A stretch of 64,000 nucleotides of DNA from Ornithinibacillus sp. 4-3 (GCF_040958695.1 NZ_CP162599.1:1770001-1834000); one strand, 5' to 3'; positions 33,972 to 43,239 are shown, counted from the first letter of the stretch. Made by a program: numbers and translations. Notes: generated from the letters alone by a model not told the origin.

Positions 33972-34349
33972 TTATTCTGTATAAGCAATTGCTTCGATTT
34001 CAATTTTAAAGCCGAAATGTAAATCTTTTGTTGGCACAACAGTTCTTGCAGGTTTATGTGAGCCAAAAAATTGTTCATAAACCTTATTCACTCGATCCCA
34101 TAATACAACATCTGGAATGTACAAAGTCATACGCAAAATCTGTTCCTTCCTGCTTCCAGCAGCTGCTACTATTGCTTCCACATTTTTCAAGGCTTGTAAT
34201 GTTTCCTCCTCAATCGTTCCAAATTTCTTTTCTCCTGTTTCTGGATCAAAAGAAAATTGTCCTGATACATATACAGTTCCTTGATGTACTGTTGCTAAAG
34301 CATAGTGGCCATTTGATTTTAAATTTCCAACTTCAAATAAACTCTTCAT
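33972..34349 (-). CDS. RidA-family enamine/imine deaminase
   Basis: A 125-residue RidA protein (GHYALATVHQGTVYVSGQFSFDPETGEK through YEQFFGSHKPARTVV, then IEIEAIAYTE), with the catalytic Arg in PARTVV. Its stop overlaps the upstream ATG of the threonine-synthase-like gene. Second RidA gene within 2 kb, each coupled to a PLP enzyme. Confidence 0.92.
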   Translation of the reverse strand: MKSLFEVGNLKSNGHYALATVHQGTVYVSGQFSFDPETGEKKFGTIEEETLQALKNVEAIVAAAGSRKEQILRMTLYIPDVVLWDRVNKVYEQFFGSHKPARTVVPTKDLHFGFKIEIEAIAYTE

Positions 34350-34550
34350 TTTTTAACTCACTCCTATTCCTGTGCTTTTCCGAAGTTAAACATTTCTATC
34401 TATTTCCTATTATAGTGATAATTTTCATCTTATAAAAGAGAAATATTTTGCTTTAGTTAGGCTAGAGCTAAGATTCAATTTATTACTTGAAAAAATATTC
34501 GAAATATTATATGATATAGTTATATTTATTAGAAACGGGGGTGGATCGAG

Positions 34551-34688
34551 ATGTTAAAATCAACTGTTTTAGTGCATGGATTTTGGACGGAATTCTTATT
34601 TCTTAACCATGCAAAATTTGCTGATGTTGTTATCAACGGGAGAAGTGTGTCCTTTTTTAACAACTTTATAGCAGATTTAAAACAGTGA
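34551..34688 (+). CDS. Small ORF upstream of ABC-F gene
   Basis: A 45-codon frame with GGGGGTGG 9 bases upstream, coding for a basic-hydrophobic peptide that contains STVLVHGFW, the motif at the start of many alpha/beta-hydrolases. Either a broken hydrolase fragment or a leader peptide; it ends 30 bases before the ABC-F leader hairpin. Confidence 0.35.
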   Translation: MLKSTVLVHGFWTEFLFLNHAKFADVVINGRSVSFFNNFIADLKQ

Positions 34689-34718
34689 AAACATCTCTAA
34701 ATCCATCATTATATTAGA

Positions 34719-34745
34719 GAGGAGCTTTCATGCTCTTCTTTTTTT
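34719..34745 (+). terminator. Leader hairpin with T run before the ABC-F gene
   Basis: GAGGAGC (34719-34725) and GCTCTTC (34732-34738) followed by seven T, placed 84 bases upstream of the ABC-F start and within its likely leader. It may act as an attenuator, as is known for antibiotic-resistance ABC-F genes, or simply end an upstream transcript. Confidence 0.55.
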
Positions 34746-34828
34746 ATGGATTCATTTATGTAATGAAGTCATGGGAGTGTTTTTCCTATGGCTTTTTTTG
34801 CATTTTAAGATTAAAGGAGGCTATCATA

Positions 34829-36457
34829 ATGATCGCATGCAGTATACAAGATGTTACAAGGATATATGGAGGCAACACCATTTTTAAAAATATATCATTT
34901 GAAATTAAAATGGGTGATAAAGTCGGTTTAGTTGGCCGAAATGGAAGTGGTAAGACAACTTTATTAAAGCTATTAGCCGGAGAAGAAAATATTGATTCTG
35001 GACAAATTCACTGGAAAAAAAGAACTCAAATTGGATATATGAAACAAATGCCAGATTTTGATCACCATATGATGACTAAAGAAATATTACGGATAGCTTT
35101 TGCTAGCTTATTACAAATTGAACAGAACATGAAGAAAATAGAATTGCAAATGAGTAATCCCGGAAATAATCAAAAAATGGAGAAGCTGATTAATGAATAT
35201 GGTCAATTGCAGGAAGCTTTTTTATCACAAGGCGGGTATGAAATCGAATCAGAGATAAAGAAGGTTGTCAGTGGATTAAACATGCTAGATTTATTAAATA
35301 AGCAGTTTTCCATGCTTAGTGGTGGAGAGAAAACGAAAGTTGAGCTTGCTTATATTCTTTTGAAAAATCCAGACTTTTTATTATTAGATGAACCTACAAA
35401 TCATTTAGATTTAATATCCGTGGAATGGCTAGGAAACTTCTTAAAAAGCTATGAAGGAACAATTATAATCGTATCCCATGATCGTTATTTTCTAGATGAG
35501 ATGGTCAATAAAATTTTAGATTTAGACGAAGGAGAAATTCAACAATTCAATACAAATTATTCAGGATATGTGAAAGAAAAAGAAGCGCTCCTGCTTAAAG
35601 AATTTCATGATTATCAAGAGCAGCAAAAGAAAATAAAGAAGATGAAAGAAGCAATTAAAAGACTACGAGACTGGGCAAACAGAGCAAATCCACCTAATGA
35701 AGGGCTCCATAAACGAGCAAGAAATATGGAAAGAGCATTAGAAAGAATAGAAAAGTTAAATCGTCCCACACTTCAACAAAAGAAAATGAATTTGGATATT
35801 GAATCTTCTAATCGTAGTGGAAAGGATGTTGTTATTTTAGAGGATGTAGATAAAGGATTTGCAAATCACAATTTGTTTGAGCAAGTAAATATGCATATCC
35901 TCTATGGACAAAAAGTAGCGATTGTCGGAGAAAACGGTACTGGAAAATCAACATTGATTAAATTAATCCTTCAAGAAACACTTCCTGATAAAGGGGAAGT
36001 TAAAGTAGGAAGTAACATTAAAATTGGTTATTTATCTCAGCATGTTTTTACAACACGAGATGATGAATCGATGCTCCATGTATTTCGGGAGGAAGTAAAA
36101 GTAACAGAAGGGCAAGCTAGACAAATTTTAGCAAAATTTTTATTTTACGGACACTCTGTTTTTAAAAAGATATCTCAATTAAGTGGTGGAGAAAAGATGA
36201 GATTACGCTTGGCACAACTAATGCATCAGGATACTAATTTTCTTATTTTAGATGAACCTACAAATCATTTGGATATTGAATCACTAGAAATATTAGAAGA
36301 AGCACTTGAAAATTATAATGGAACAATCCTAGCAGTTTCCCATGACCGTTATTTTCTTAATAAACTATTTGAAAGGATTTATTGGATTAAAGACGGAAAA
36401 GTATATGGTTTTGAAGGAAACTATAGCTGGGCTAAAGAAAAAATAATGATGTATTAA
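34829..36457 (+). CDS. ABC-F family ATPase, possible ribosome-protection protein
   Basis: Start at ATG 34829 after AAAGGAGG. The 542-residue soluble protein contains two nucleotide domains (Walker A GRNGSGKTT and GENGTGKST; signatures LSGGEKTKVEL and LSGGEKMRLRL; EPTNHLDL and EPTNHLDI) joined by a long charged interdomain linker (NRANPPNEGLHKRARNMERA). There are no membrane segments. The length, the WANRANPPNEGL-type linker and the hairpin leader suit the target-protection ABC-F group (VmlR, Lsa, CplR); housekeeping ABC-F proteins are also possible. Confidence 0.85.
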   Translation: MIACSIQDVTRIYGGNTIFKNISFEIKMGDKVGLVGRNGSGKTTLLKLLAGEENIDSGQIHWKKRTQIGYMKQMPDFDHHMMTKEILRIAFASLLQIEQNMKKIELQMSNPGNNQKMEKLINEYGQLQEAFLSQGGYEIESEIKKVVSGLNMLDLLNKQFSMLSGGEKTKVELAYILLKNPDFLLLDEPTNHLDLISVEWLGNFLKSYEGTIIIVSHDRYFLDEMVNKILDLDEGEIQQFNTNYSGYVKEKEALLLKEFHDYQEQQKKIKKMKEAIKRLRDWANRANPPNEGLHKRARNMERALERIEKLNRPTLQQKKMNLDIESSNRSGKDVVILEDVDKGFANHNLFEQVNMHILYGQKVAIVGENGTGKSTLIKLILQETLPDKGEVKVGSNIKIGYLSQHVFTTRDDESMLHVFREEVKVTEGQARQILAKFLFYGHSVFKKISQLSGGEKMRLRLAQLMHQDTNFLILDEPTNHLDIESLEILEEALENYNGTILAVSHDRYFLNKLFERIYWIKDGKVYGFEGNYSWAKEKIMMY

Positions 36458-36493
36458 ATAAACGCCCGTCAACAAATTGGCGGGCATTTATTC
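36455..36493. terminator. Bidirectional terminator
   Basis: GCCCGTCA (36464-36471) pairs with TGGCGGGC (36478-36485), extended by AAATAAAC/ATTTATT; between convergent genes. Confidence 0.85.
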
Positions 36494-36661
36494 TTTTCTT
36501 TCGAAAAAATAATGATTAATTAAATAGGCGGCACATATTATCAAAAGAATAACACCTACAAAAAATAGAACTATTAATAAATCAGGAAAGTAATTGGCAA
36601 GAAAAACTATAGTAAAAGTCGTGAGTAAAAAAAGTACTATAAAAATGCCGTCATATTTCAT
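36488..36661 (-). CDS. Small two-helix membrane protein
   Basis: A 57-residue protein from MKYDGIF, with two hydrophobic helices and a short charged C-terminus FFERKE. The internal Met is preferred because AGTAGG lies 7 bases upstream, while the earlier ATG (36679) has none. Unknown function. Confidence 0.55.
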   Translation of the reverse strand: MKYDGIFIVLFLLTTFTIVFLANYFPDLLIVLFFVGVILLIICAAYLINHYFFERKE

Positions 36662-36679
36662 TGGGTAACCTACTTTCAT

Positions 36680-37004
36680 TTATAAAAATGATCATATGAA
36701 TTAAGCTAGCATGTTAAAATAATCGAGATATGTTAAAGCTATTACAGAGCATAAAAAATATTTCTTACAACCCAACTTCAGCATAACTATTCCAAAATAT
36801 TAATTAAAAATGCGACTAATAGAAAATATTCTGTCCTGTTTCTATCATCTAATTGCTTAAATCAAACAATAGATTTGGTCGTAATAATATATGATATGCT
36901 CAAAGTGTGATTAAAATAACATTAATAATTCTGTAAATGCTTTAGCGTGGTAACAAGTATCCAGCTTCGATTACTAAGTACACAGTTTCTCAAATAGTTA
37001 AATA
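36680..37004. other. Gene-free AT-rich stretch
   Basis: No open reading frame, repeat or clear RNA structure was found; only AT-rich sequence between the small membrane gene and the terminator of the GntR gene. Confidence 0.6.
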
Positions 37005-37064
37005 AAAAGTAAAACTAGGTAGACTAGAAACTTTTTCAAGTTCTTAACCTACCTAGTTTTTAAT
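37005..37064 (-). terminator. Terminator of the GntR gene
   Basis: AAAACTAGGTAG (37011-37022) pairs perfectly with CTACCTAGTTTT (37049-37060); the minus-strand tail is T-rich. Confidence 0.85.
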
Positions 37065-37080
37065 TTCATCCAATAACTTA

Positions 37081-37752
37081 TTATTTTTCTTCTGTATACA
37101 AACGAATACGTTCTAAACTATTTTTCCAATTCATTTTTATCGCATCCAGTGCTGGATCTAGCTTTTGATTTTTTATAGCATGAATGATTTGTTGATGTTC
37201 CATATAAGATGTGTTTTTAGCATCCATCTTACTGAAATAATATATTTCCATTCTTTGAATTCTCATTTTTAAACTGCATAGCAACTTTGCTAGTTCTGAA
37301 TTATTAGCTAGCTGGATAATTTTATGATGAAATTCATTATCTGCTTCCACTGTACTAAAAATATCTCCACTATGAATTGTTTGATCAAGCTTTTCATTAA
37401 ACTGCTCTAATTCTTCCACATCTTTTGCAGAAAAATAAGGAAAAGCTTGTTCGATAGCTAAGCATTCAAGTGTCCATACAAGGGGATAAATCTCTTCTGC
37501 TTGCTCCACATCAATTGGAGCTACTAATGTCCAACGATTCGCTTTCGTAACTACAAGTCCATCATTTTCAAGTCTTAATAAAGCTTCTCTAATTGGAGTA
37601 CGACTAATACCAAGAGATTTGGATAAATCAAGATCTCTTAATTTTTCACCTGGCTTCAGTTCTCCGGTAATAATCGAATTTTGGAGTTTATTATATACTT
37701 CATCCTTCATAAAGGTACGTTTTAGTTTAGGTTCATTTTTATCTAAGCTCAA
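37081..37752 (-). CDS. GntR/FadR-family regulator (FCD type)
   Basis: A 223-residue regulator: winged helix (GELKPGEKLRDLDLSKSLGISRTPIREALLRLENDGL) plus an all-helical FCD sensing domain that has the metal-binding pattern with FHHKI (His) near residue 145. Divergent from the diaminopropionate lyase/M20 hydrolase operon. Two perfect dyads lie in the intervening 134 bases, one for each promoter. Confidence 0.92.
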   Translation of the reverse strand: MSLDKNEPKLKRTFMKDEVYNKLQNSIITGELKPGEKLRDLDLSKSLGISRTPIREALLRLENDGLVVTKANRWTLVAPIDVEQAEEIYPLVWTLECLAIEQAFPYFSAKDVEELEQFNEKLDQTIHSGDIFSTVEADNEFHHKIIQLANNSELAKLLCSLKMRIQRMEIYYFSKMDAKNTSYMEHQQIIHAIKNQKLDPALDAIKMNWKNSLERIRLYTEEK

Positions 37753-37783
37753 TGACTAGCACTCCCTAAATATTTCTTTAACA

Positions 37784-37802
37784 TACAATATATCATATTG
37801 TA
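37784..37802. promoter_or_regulatory. Probable GntR operator 1
   Basis: TACAATAT-ATC-ATATTGTA, a perfect 8-bp dyad 32 bases upstream of the GntR gene on the minus strand. Confidence 0.6.
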
Positions 37803-37835
37803 CAAAAATGAAGTCTATTCATTAGTATGTGAAAT

Positions 37836-37867
37836 GTGATATATTACTGTAAAGAGTAATATATCAC
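37836..37867. promoter_or_regulatory. Probable GntR operator 2 / leader hairpin of the lyase gene
   Basis: GTGATATATTACT (37836-37848) and its exact complement (37855-37867) flank GTAAAG. The second arm ends 5 bases before the AAAGGAG of the lyase gene. Such a long perfect dyad could be the operator or a leader RNA stem near the ribosome site. Confidence 0.65.
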
Positions 37868-37885
37868 TTTGTAAAGGAGAATATA

Positions 37886-39088
37886 ATGCTAAATTTAACA
37901 AAATTACAATATGTAGAAAATAATAACGCAAAATCCGAAAAAGAATCTGTAGCTGTGATGAGCAGTAAAGTAATGGAAGAGGTAAGAAGCTTTCATCAAA
38001 GCTTTCCAGAATATCAAATCACGCCATTACATTCTTTAGATCATTTAGCTAAAAAGCTAGAGATAAATAAGATTTGGGTGAAGGATGAATCTTATCGATT
38101 TGGTTTAAATGCTTTTAAAGTGTTAGGTGGTTCTTATGCAGTAGGTAAATATCTAGCAAGAAAATTAAATATGGATATCTCAGAGCTTTCTTTTGAAAAG
38201 CTGAAAAGTAAAGAGATTAAAGAACAGTTAGGTGATATTACTTTTGTAACGGCAACAGATGGTAATCATGGGAGAGGAATTGCTTGGGCAGCAAGTCAGC
38301 TTGGACAAAAGTCAGTTGTCTATATGCCAAAAGGAGCTTCTGAAATAAGATTAAATAATATTAAAGCAGAAGGAGCAAAGGCTTCAATAACTGATTTGAA
38401 TTATGATGGTACAGTACAACTAGCTAGTCAAATGGCTGAAGAAAATGGTTGGATATTAATACAGGATACAGCTTGGGATGGTTATGAAGACATTCCAACT
38501 TGGATTATGCAAGGGTATGGAACGATTATTGATGAAGCTATCGAACAACTTGAGGGAGATAAACCAACTCATGTATTCCTACAAGCAGGAGTTGGCGCTT
38601 TTGCTAGTAGTATACTTGGATATTTGGCAAGTAGATTTGGTGAAGAATACCCAATGACAGTTATTGTGGAACCAGATGAAGCTGCTTGTTATTACAAATC
38701 TATGAAGATTGCTGATGGGAAAGCTTATGCAGTAACAGGGAGCTTGGACACAATTATGGCTGGTTTAGCTTGTGGGCAACCAAGTAAAACTTCTTGGGGA
38801 ATTATAAGAGATTATGCAGCGTTATTTTTTGCTTGTCCAGATGAAGTAGCAGCAAGAGGAATGCGAATTCTTGCAAATCCATTAGTTTCTGATCCGCAAA
38901 TTGTCTCAGGGGAATCAGGTGCTGCAGTTGGGATAGGATTAATGAGCTTAGTAGATAGAGAGAAACACCTAAAAGAAATCCTAAAACTTAATAAAGATTC
39001 AAAAGTACTTATAATTAGTACAGAAGGAGACACAGATCCAGATCATTATGAAAAAGTCGTATGGGATGGAGCATATCCATCTATATAA
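37886..39088 (+). CDS. dpaL: Diaminopropionate ammonia-lyase
   Basis: A 400-residue fold-type II PLP enzyme with NAFKVLGGSYAV (Schiff-base Lys), FVTATDGNHGRGIAWAA (phosphate grip) and VFLQAGVGAFASSIL, the pattern of YgeX/DpaL, which splits 2,3-diaminopropionate to pyruvate and ammonia. It is followed by an M20 hydrolase, as in N-acyl amino acid degradation. Regulated by the divergent GntR repressor. Confidence 0.88.
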   Translation: MLNLTKLQYVENNNAKSEKESVAVMSSKVMEEVRSFHQSFPEYQITPLHSLDHLAKKLEINKIWVKDESYRFGLNAFKVLGGSYAVGKYLARKLNMDISELSFEKLKSKEIKEQLGDITFVTATDGNHGRGIAWAASQLGQKSVVYMPKGASEIRLNNIKAEGAKASITDLNYDGTVQLASQMAEENGWILIQDTAWDGYEDIPTWIMQGYGTIIDEAIEQLEGDKPTHVFLQAGVGAFASSILGYLASRFGEEYPMTVIVEPDEAACYYKSMKIADGKAYAVTGSLDTIMAGLACGQPSKTSWGIIRDYAALFFACPDEVAARGMRILANPLVSDPQIVSGESGAAVGIGLMSLVDREKHLKEILKLNKDSKVLIISTEGDTDPDHYEKVVWDGAYPSI

Positions 39089-39103
39089 GGAGTGTTTACT
39101 AAT

Positions 39104-40261
39104 ATGAGTAATGAAAATTTTAAACAGGAACTAATTACTTGGAGACATTATCTTCACGCACATCCTGAAAGTGCTTTTGAAGAAGAAAACACAGCTCGGT
39201 TTGTAGCAGAAAAATTACTAGAAATGGGTTATGAAATTGTTACTGGTATCGGAAAGACAGGCGTAGTAGGTACTTTGAAAAATGGTACTGGAACTGGAAT
39301 TATTGGCATTCGTGCGGATATGGATGCATTAAATATTCACGAAAAAACGGATCTACCATATGCTTCTGAATATCCAGGAAAGATGCATGCATGTGGGCAT
39401 GATGGACATGTAACAACTGCTTTAGGTGCAGCAAAGCTACTTGCTGATAATAAAAACTTTAATGGAACTGTTCGTTTTATTTTTCAACCTGCTGAGGAAC
39501 ATGGTGAAGGAGCACTCGCCATGTTAAAAGATGGTTTATTGGAAAAGTTTCCAATGGATGAGCTATATGGGTTACACAATAAACCTAATTTGCCTGAAGG
39601 AGAAATCCATTCTAAAATTGGTCCTATCATGGCAAGCGAGGATAATTTTGAAATTCGGATAAAAGGGAAGGGAGGACATGCCTCAACGCCAAATATGGGT
39701 GTAGACCCATTAGTTACTGCATCTGAAATCATTCTAGCTTTACAAACAATTGTCTCAAGAAATATTGATCCCATTGATCAAGCAGTAATTTCTTGTACAG
39801 AAATTCATACAGATGGTGCAGTAAATGTTATCCCTACAAATGTAATCATCACAGGTGACTGTAGAAGCTATAAACCAGAGGTACAATCAATTATAAAAGA
39901 AAGAATGCAAGCAATCAGCGAAAATATTTGTAAATCGAATGGCGCAACCTGTGAATTTACCTTTAGAAATTCTTTTTCACCAACTGTGAACTGGGAAGAA
40001 TGCCATCTCACAGCAATCCAAGCAGCAACAAATATTTTAGGAAAAGAAAATGTGGTAGATCAGGCTCAACAAGTAATGGGTTCAGAGGATTTTGGTTATT
40101 TTCTAAATAAAATTCCAGGGTGCTATGTATTTTTAGGGGGGAAACGTGAAGGAAAAGGAGTATATCCACTTCACCATGCTCAGTATGATTATAATGATGA
40201 TAATTTAGTTCGAGGCGCTGAATTTTTCGCAGAAATAGTGCGTCTGAAGCTACCTAGTTGA
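39104..40261 (+). CDS. M20-family amidohydrolase
   Basis: Start at ATG 39104, 8 bases after AAGGAG; a GTG at 39092 overlaps that site. The 385-residue metallohydrolase has GIRADMDALNIHE, MHACGHDGHVT and PAEEHGEGA with two-metal ligands plus KGKGGHAS from the dimerisation domain. Family members release amino acids from N-acyl conjugates (hippurate/IAA-amino acid hydrolases). Paired here with a diaminopropionate lyase, it might free diaminopropionate from an acyl or oxalyl conjugate (inference). Confidence 0.9.
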   Translation: MSNENFKQELITWRHYLHAHPESAFEEENTARFVAEKLLEMGYEIVTGIGKTGVVGTLKNGTGTGIIGIRADMDALNIHEKTDLPYASEYPGKMHACGHDGHVTTALGAAKLLADNKNFNGTVRFIFQPAEEHGEGALAMLKDGLLEKFPMDELYGLHNKPNLPEGEIHSKIGPIMASEDNFEIRIKGKGGHASTPNMGVDPLVTASEIILALQTIVSRNIDPIDQAVISCTEIHTDGAVNVIPTNVIITGDCRSYKPEVQSIIKERMQAISENICKSNGATCEFTFRNSFSPTVNWEECHLTAIQAATNILGKENVVDQAQQVMGSEDFGYFLNKIPGCYVFLGGKREGKGVYPLHHAQYDYNDDNLVRGAEFFAEIVRLKLPS

Positions 40262-40283
40262 ATGAAATAATATGTATGTCAGC

Positions 40284-40326
40284 TCGGTTAAGTTTGTGAT
40301 GTTTGTGATGTCACAAGCTTAATCGA
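40284..40326. repeat. Imperfect hairpin downstream of the M20 gene
   Basis: TTAAGTTTGTGA and TCACAAGCTTAA, 11 of 12 paired, around a TGTTTGTGATG core. No T run follows, so it is a weak terminator at best. Confidence 0.4.
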
Positions 40327-40511
40327 ATTTCCTCTATTCTTGCTTTTATGATAGGTATAAGCGCTACTTTCCTCAATATAAATAACACTTCCTTAATCAA
40401 GCTTAATAAAAGCCAGTTATATTAGACTTTTTTTCAAAACCTTAAAAAGTAATATTTTAGATAGCTGTGATATGATATTTTTAAGCATTAGCTAGGTAGG
40501 AGGAAAGAATT

Positions 40512-41606
40512 ATGAAATATCCCGTTGTTATTATTGGGGCTGGTTTATCAGGTCTATATACTGCATCTTTATTGTCAGAAAAAGGTGTAGATTGTAGAGT
40601 ATTGGAGGCTAGAGATCGTATTGGTGGAAGAGCTTTGAGTATTCCCCATCCAAATAATTCAGAGTTAGGAAACTTTGATCTTGGCGCAACATGGTTCTGG
40701 CCACAATTTGAAAATACGATTACCCAGCTTATTGAGAAATTAAATCTTGAAACTTTTGTTCAATATAATAAAGGGTCAATGCTAGCAGAGCAGACTATCA
40801 ATGAATCTCCTCGACGTTTTGAAATCCCAAATAATTCTCATTCTATATCTATGCGATTTAAAGATGGGGTTCAGTCTCTGATTTATGCCATAGCAGATAG
40901 TCTTCCTGCAGAGCTGATAGAAGTAAATAAAAAAGTGACAAAAATGTCATTGGTTGAAGAAGACCATATTAAAGTAGAGATTGTACTCTCTAATGGAGAA
41001 AGAGAATTCATTTTTGCAAGCGCTGTTATTTTAGCTTTACCACCCCGAATTGTAAAGGAGCATATCGAATTTTCTCCGTCACTTCCAGATAATCTGATTT
41101 CAGAAATGATAAATAAACCAACTTGGATGGCTGGTCAAGCTAAATTTATCGCTATATATGATGAACCATTTTGGAGAGAAGATGAACTTTCAGGATTTGT
41201 ATCTAGCTGGGTTGGCCCTTTACAGGAAATTCATGATGCTTCTCCAGAAACAGGCTCTGGTGCACTATTTGGTTTTGTAGGCATTCCTGCTAAAGTTCGT
41301 CAGCAAATTACAAAAGATGAAATGACTGAAATGATTGTCGATCAATTGATTCGTCTGTTCGGCTCTTCTGCACAAAATATAAAGGAAATGATATATAAGG
41401 ATTGGTCAGAAGAATACGAAACCGCTGTTGAAGCAGATTGGGAACCACTTAGGAGCTTTCCACAATATGGTCCATTGGCAGTCACAGAAGCATGGCAAAA
41501 GAAAATCATTTTTGCGAGCACAGAAACAGATGCACAATTTGGAGGACACCTTGAAGGTGCGCTTCGATCAGCTAAGCGCGCTGCTTCTGAAATTATTGAA
41601 AAATAA
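40512..41606 (+). CDS. Flavin-containing amine oxidase
   Basis: A 364-residue monoamine oxidase-like flavoenzyme: FAD motif IIGAGLSGLYTASLL, LEARDRIGGRA, LGATWFWP, and the C-terminal FASTETDAQFGGHLEGALRSAKRAA. The ATW motif replaces the usual GGSWI/GATWI. Oxidises a primary or polyamine to the aldehyde. It is monocistronic; GGAGG precedes the ATG. Confidence 0.9.
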   Translation: MKYPVVIIGAGLSGLYTASLLSEKGVDCRVLEARDRIGGRALSIPHPNNSELGNFDLGATWFWPQFENTITQLIEKLNLETFVQYNKGSMLAEQTINESPRRFEIPNNSHSISMRFKDGVQSLIYAIADSLPAELIEVNKKVTKMSLVEEDHIKVEIVLSNGEREFIFASAVILALPPRIVKEHIEFSPSLPDNLISEMINKPTWMAGQAKFIAIYDEPFWREDELSGFVSSWVGPLQEIHDASPETGSGALFGFVGIPAKVRQQITKDEMTEMIVDQLIRLFGSSAQNIKEMIYKDWSEEYETAVEADWEPLRSFPQYGPLAVTEAWQKKIIFASTETDAQFGGHLEGALRSAKRAASEIIEK

Positions 41607-41741
41607 ATACTAAATAAGTACTAAACTATTTTCAATTAATAAAGCGACTTTTTGTGGAGGTAAAGGCACTCTGCGCTTTTCGTTCATATTTTCTAAAGCA
41701 AAAAGTCCTTTTCTATTTAAGAACAGTTGTAATAATAATTC

Positions 41742-41765
41742 ATATATGATAATATGCTCATATAT
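41742..41765. promoter_or_regulatory. Probable ArsR/CzrA operator
   Basis: ATATATGA (41742-41749) and TCATATAT (41758-41765) form a perfect dyad with 8-base centre, typical of zinc-responsive ArsR operators, 24 bases before the regulator start. Confidence 0.75.
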
Positions 41766-41788
41766 TGAAATATTGAGGAGGAAATTAA

Positions 41789-42109
41789 TTGGAAGAGTTT
41801 CAAGAGAGTGTACTTCCACAAGACCTTGATGATGAAACATTATTTATTGTATCGCAAACCTTTAAAGCATTAGGTGATCCAACAAGAGTCAGAATTCTTC
41901 ATTTGCTCTTTAAAAAAGAATGTTCTGTAAACGAAATTGCAGAGACATTGGATATACGGCAATCAACGGTTTCCCATCAATTACGCTTTTTAAAAAATTT
42001 ACGGTTAGTGAAATATCGTCGCGCAGGAACAACACTTTACTATTCACATGATGATGAGCATGTGATGTGCATTTTGGAACAAATGATAAATCATGCTTGT
42101 CATAATTAA
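41789..42109 (+). CDS. ArsR-family metal-responsive repressor (CzrA-like)
   Basis: Begins with TTG at 41789 after GAGGAGGA. The 106-residue repressor contains [16 protein letters not shown] and the recognition helix [18 protein letters not shown], and ends in [18 protein letters not shown], whose Asp/His residues match the alpha-5 zinc site of CzrA/NmtR. It precedes a CDF zinc exporter gene by 90 bases. Confidence 0.9.
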   Translation: MEEFQESVLPQDLDDETLFIVSQTFKALGDPTRVRILHLLFKKECSVNEIAETLDIRQSTVSHQLRFLKNLRLVKYRRAGTTLYYSHDDEHVMCILEQMINHACHN

Positions 42110-42199
42110 TTTGAAGTAATCACTTATTTTAGATAAGTGATACTTATTATATTGTTATATGCATATATATAGATATAAACATAAAAGGGAGGTTTTAAC

Positions 42200-43156
42200 A
42201 TGGGACACGATCATCATGGGCATGATCACACGCATGGTGCAAATAAAAAAACATTATTAATTAGTTTTCTTATTATTACAGCATTTATGGTTGTAGAAGT
42301 AATTGGTGGTATACTTACTAAAAGTTTGGCACTATTAGCTGATGCAGGACATATGCTAAGTGATTCTATTTCATTATTGATTGCTTTAATTGCCTTTACA
42401 TTAGGAGAGAGAGCAGCCAATTATGGAAAAACGTATGGCTATAAACGTTTTGAAATACTGGCAGCAATTATAAATGGTGTGACCTTATTTATTATCTCTA
42501 TCTACATTTTTTATGAAGCTTATCAAAGGTTGTTAGACCCACCTACAGTAGCTTCGACTGGTATGCTTATTATTGCTTCTATTGGGTTAATTGTAAATAT
42601 TATTGTAGCATTTATAATGCTACGTGGAGGAGATACCGAAAATAACCTGAATATGCGTGCTGCATTTCTTCATGTTTTAGGTGATTTATTAGGATCAGTT
42701 GGTGCGATTATCGCAGCTCTTCTTATGATTTTCTTTAACTGGATATGGGCAGATGCCGTAGCAAGTGTGCTTGTAGCAGTACTTATTTTGATCAGTGGAT
42801 GGCGAGTTACAAAAGCTTCTTTCCATGTTTTAATGGAAGGTACACCTTCTAATATTGATGTAGAAGAAATTGTCACTATGATGAAGGGTGTAGAAGGAAT
42901 TCAAGGGATTCATGACCTGCATGTGTGGAGTATTACAAGTGGGCAAAATGTACTTTCATGCCACATTATTGTTGATGGAAGCATGACAATAGAGGAAAGC
43001 CAATCTTTACTTCGAACAATCGAACATAAATTGGAACATAAGGGTATAGGTCATGTTACAATTCAAGTTGAAACAGAGGACCACCCACATGAAGATTCCA
43101 TTATGTGCCAAGCAAAGTATAACATGGAAGCACATCATCATGGCCATAGCCATTAA
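42200..43156 (+). CDS. czcD: CDF zinc/cadmium exporter
   Basis: A 318-residue cation diffusion facilitator. It starts and ends with His clusters (HDHHGHDHTHG, HHHGHSH), has six membrane helices with the ALLADAGHMLSDS and HVLGDLLGS metal sites, and a cytoplasmic ferredoxin-like domain. Zinc (and perhaps cobalt or cadmium) efflux by proton antiport, repressed by the upstream ArsR-type protein. A TATATGCATATA palindrome in its leader (about 42154) may be a second operator. Confidence 0.92.
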   Translation: MGHDHHGHDHTHGANKKTLLISFLIITAFMVVEVIGGILTKSLALLADAGHMLSDSISLLIALIAFTLGERAANYGKTYGYKRFEILAAIINGVTLFIISIYIFYEAYQRLLDPPTVASTGMLIIASIGLIVNIIVAFIMLRGGDTENNLNMRAAFLHVLGDLLGSVGAIIAALLMIFFNWIWADAVASVLVAVLILISGWRVTKASFHVLMEGTPSNIDVEEIVTMMKGVEGIQGIHDLHVWSITSGQNVLSCHIIVDGSMTIEESQSLLRTIEHKLEHKGIGHVTIQVETEDHPHEDSIMCQAKYNMEAHHHGHSH

Positions 43157-43190
43157 TAAGACAGATTCAATAAATAGATAAAATAGAAAA

Positions 43191-43236
43191 TCTGAAAACT
43201 TCAATGCAATCTAGTATTGGAATTTTTGGATTTTTT
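43191..43236 (+). terminator. Terminator of the CDF gene
   Basis: TCTGAAAACTTCAAT pairs with ATTGGAATTTTTGGA with one mismatch and several G-U pairs; six T follow. Confidence 0.7.
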
Positions 43237-43239
43237 ATT

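Noticed and set aside
41610..41840. Minus-strand gene between the amine oxidase and ArsR genes
   Set aside because: Reading frame has no ribosome site and overlaps the ArsR promoter, operator and start.
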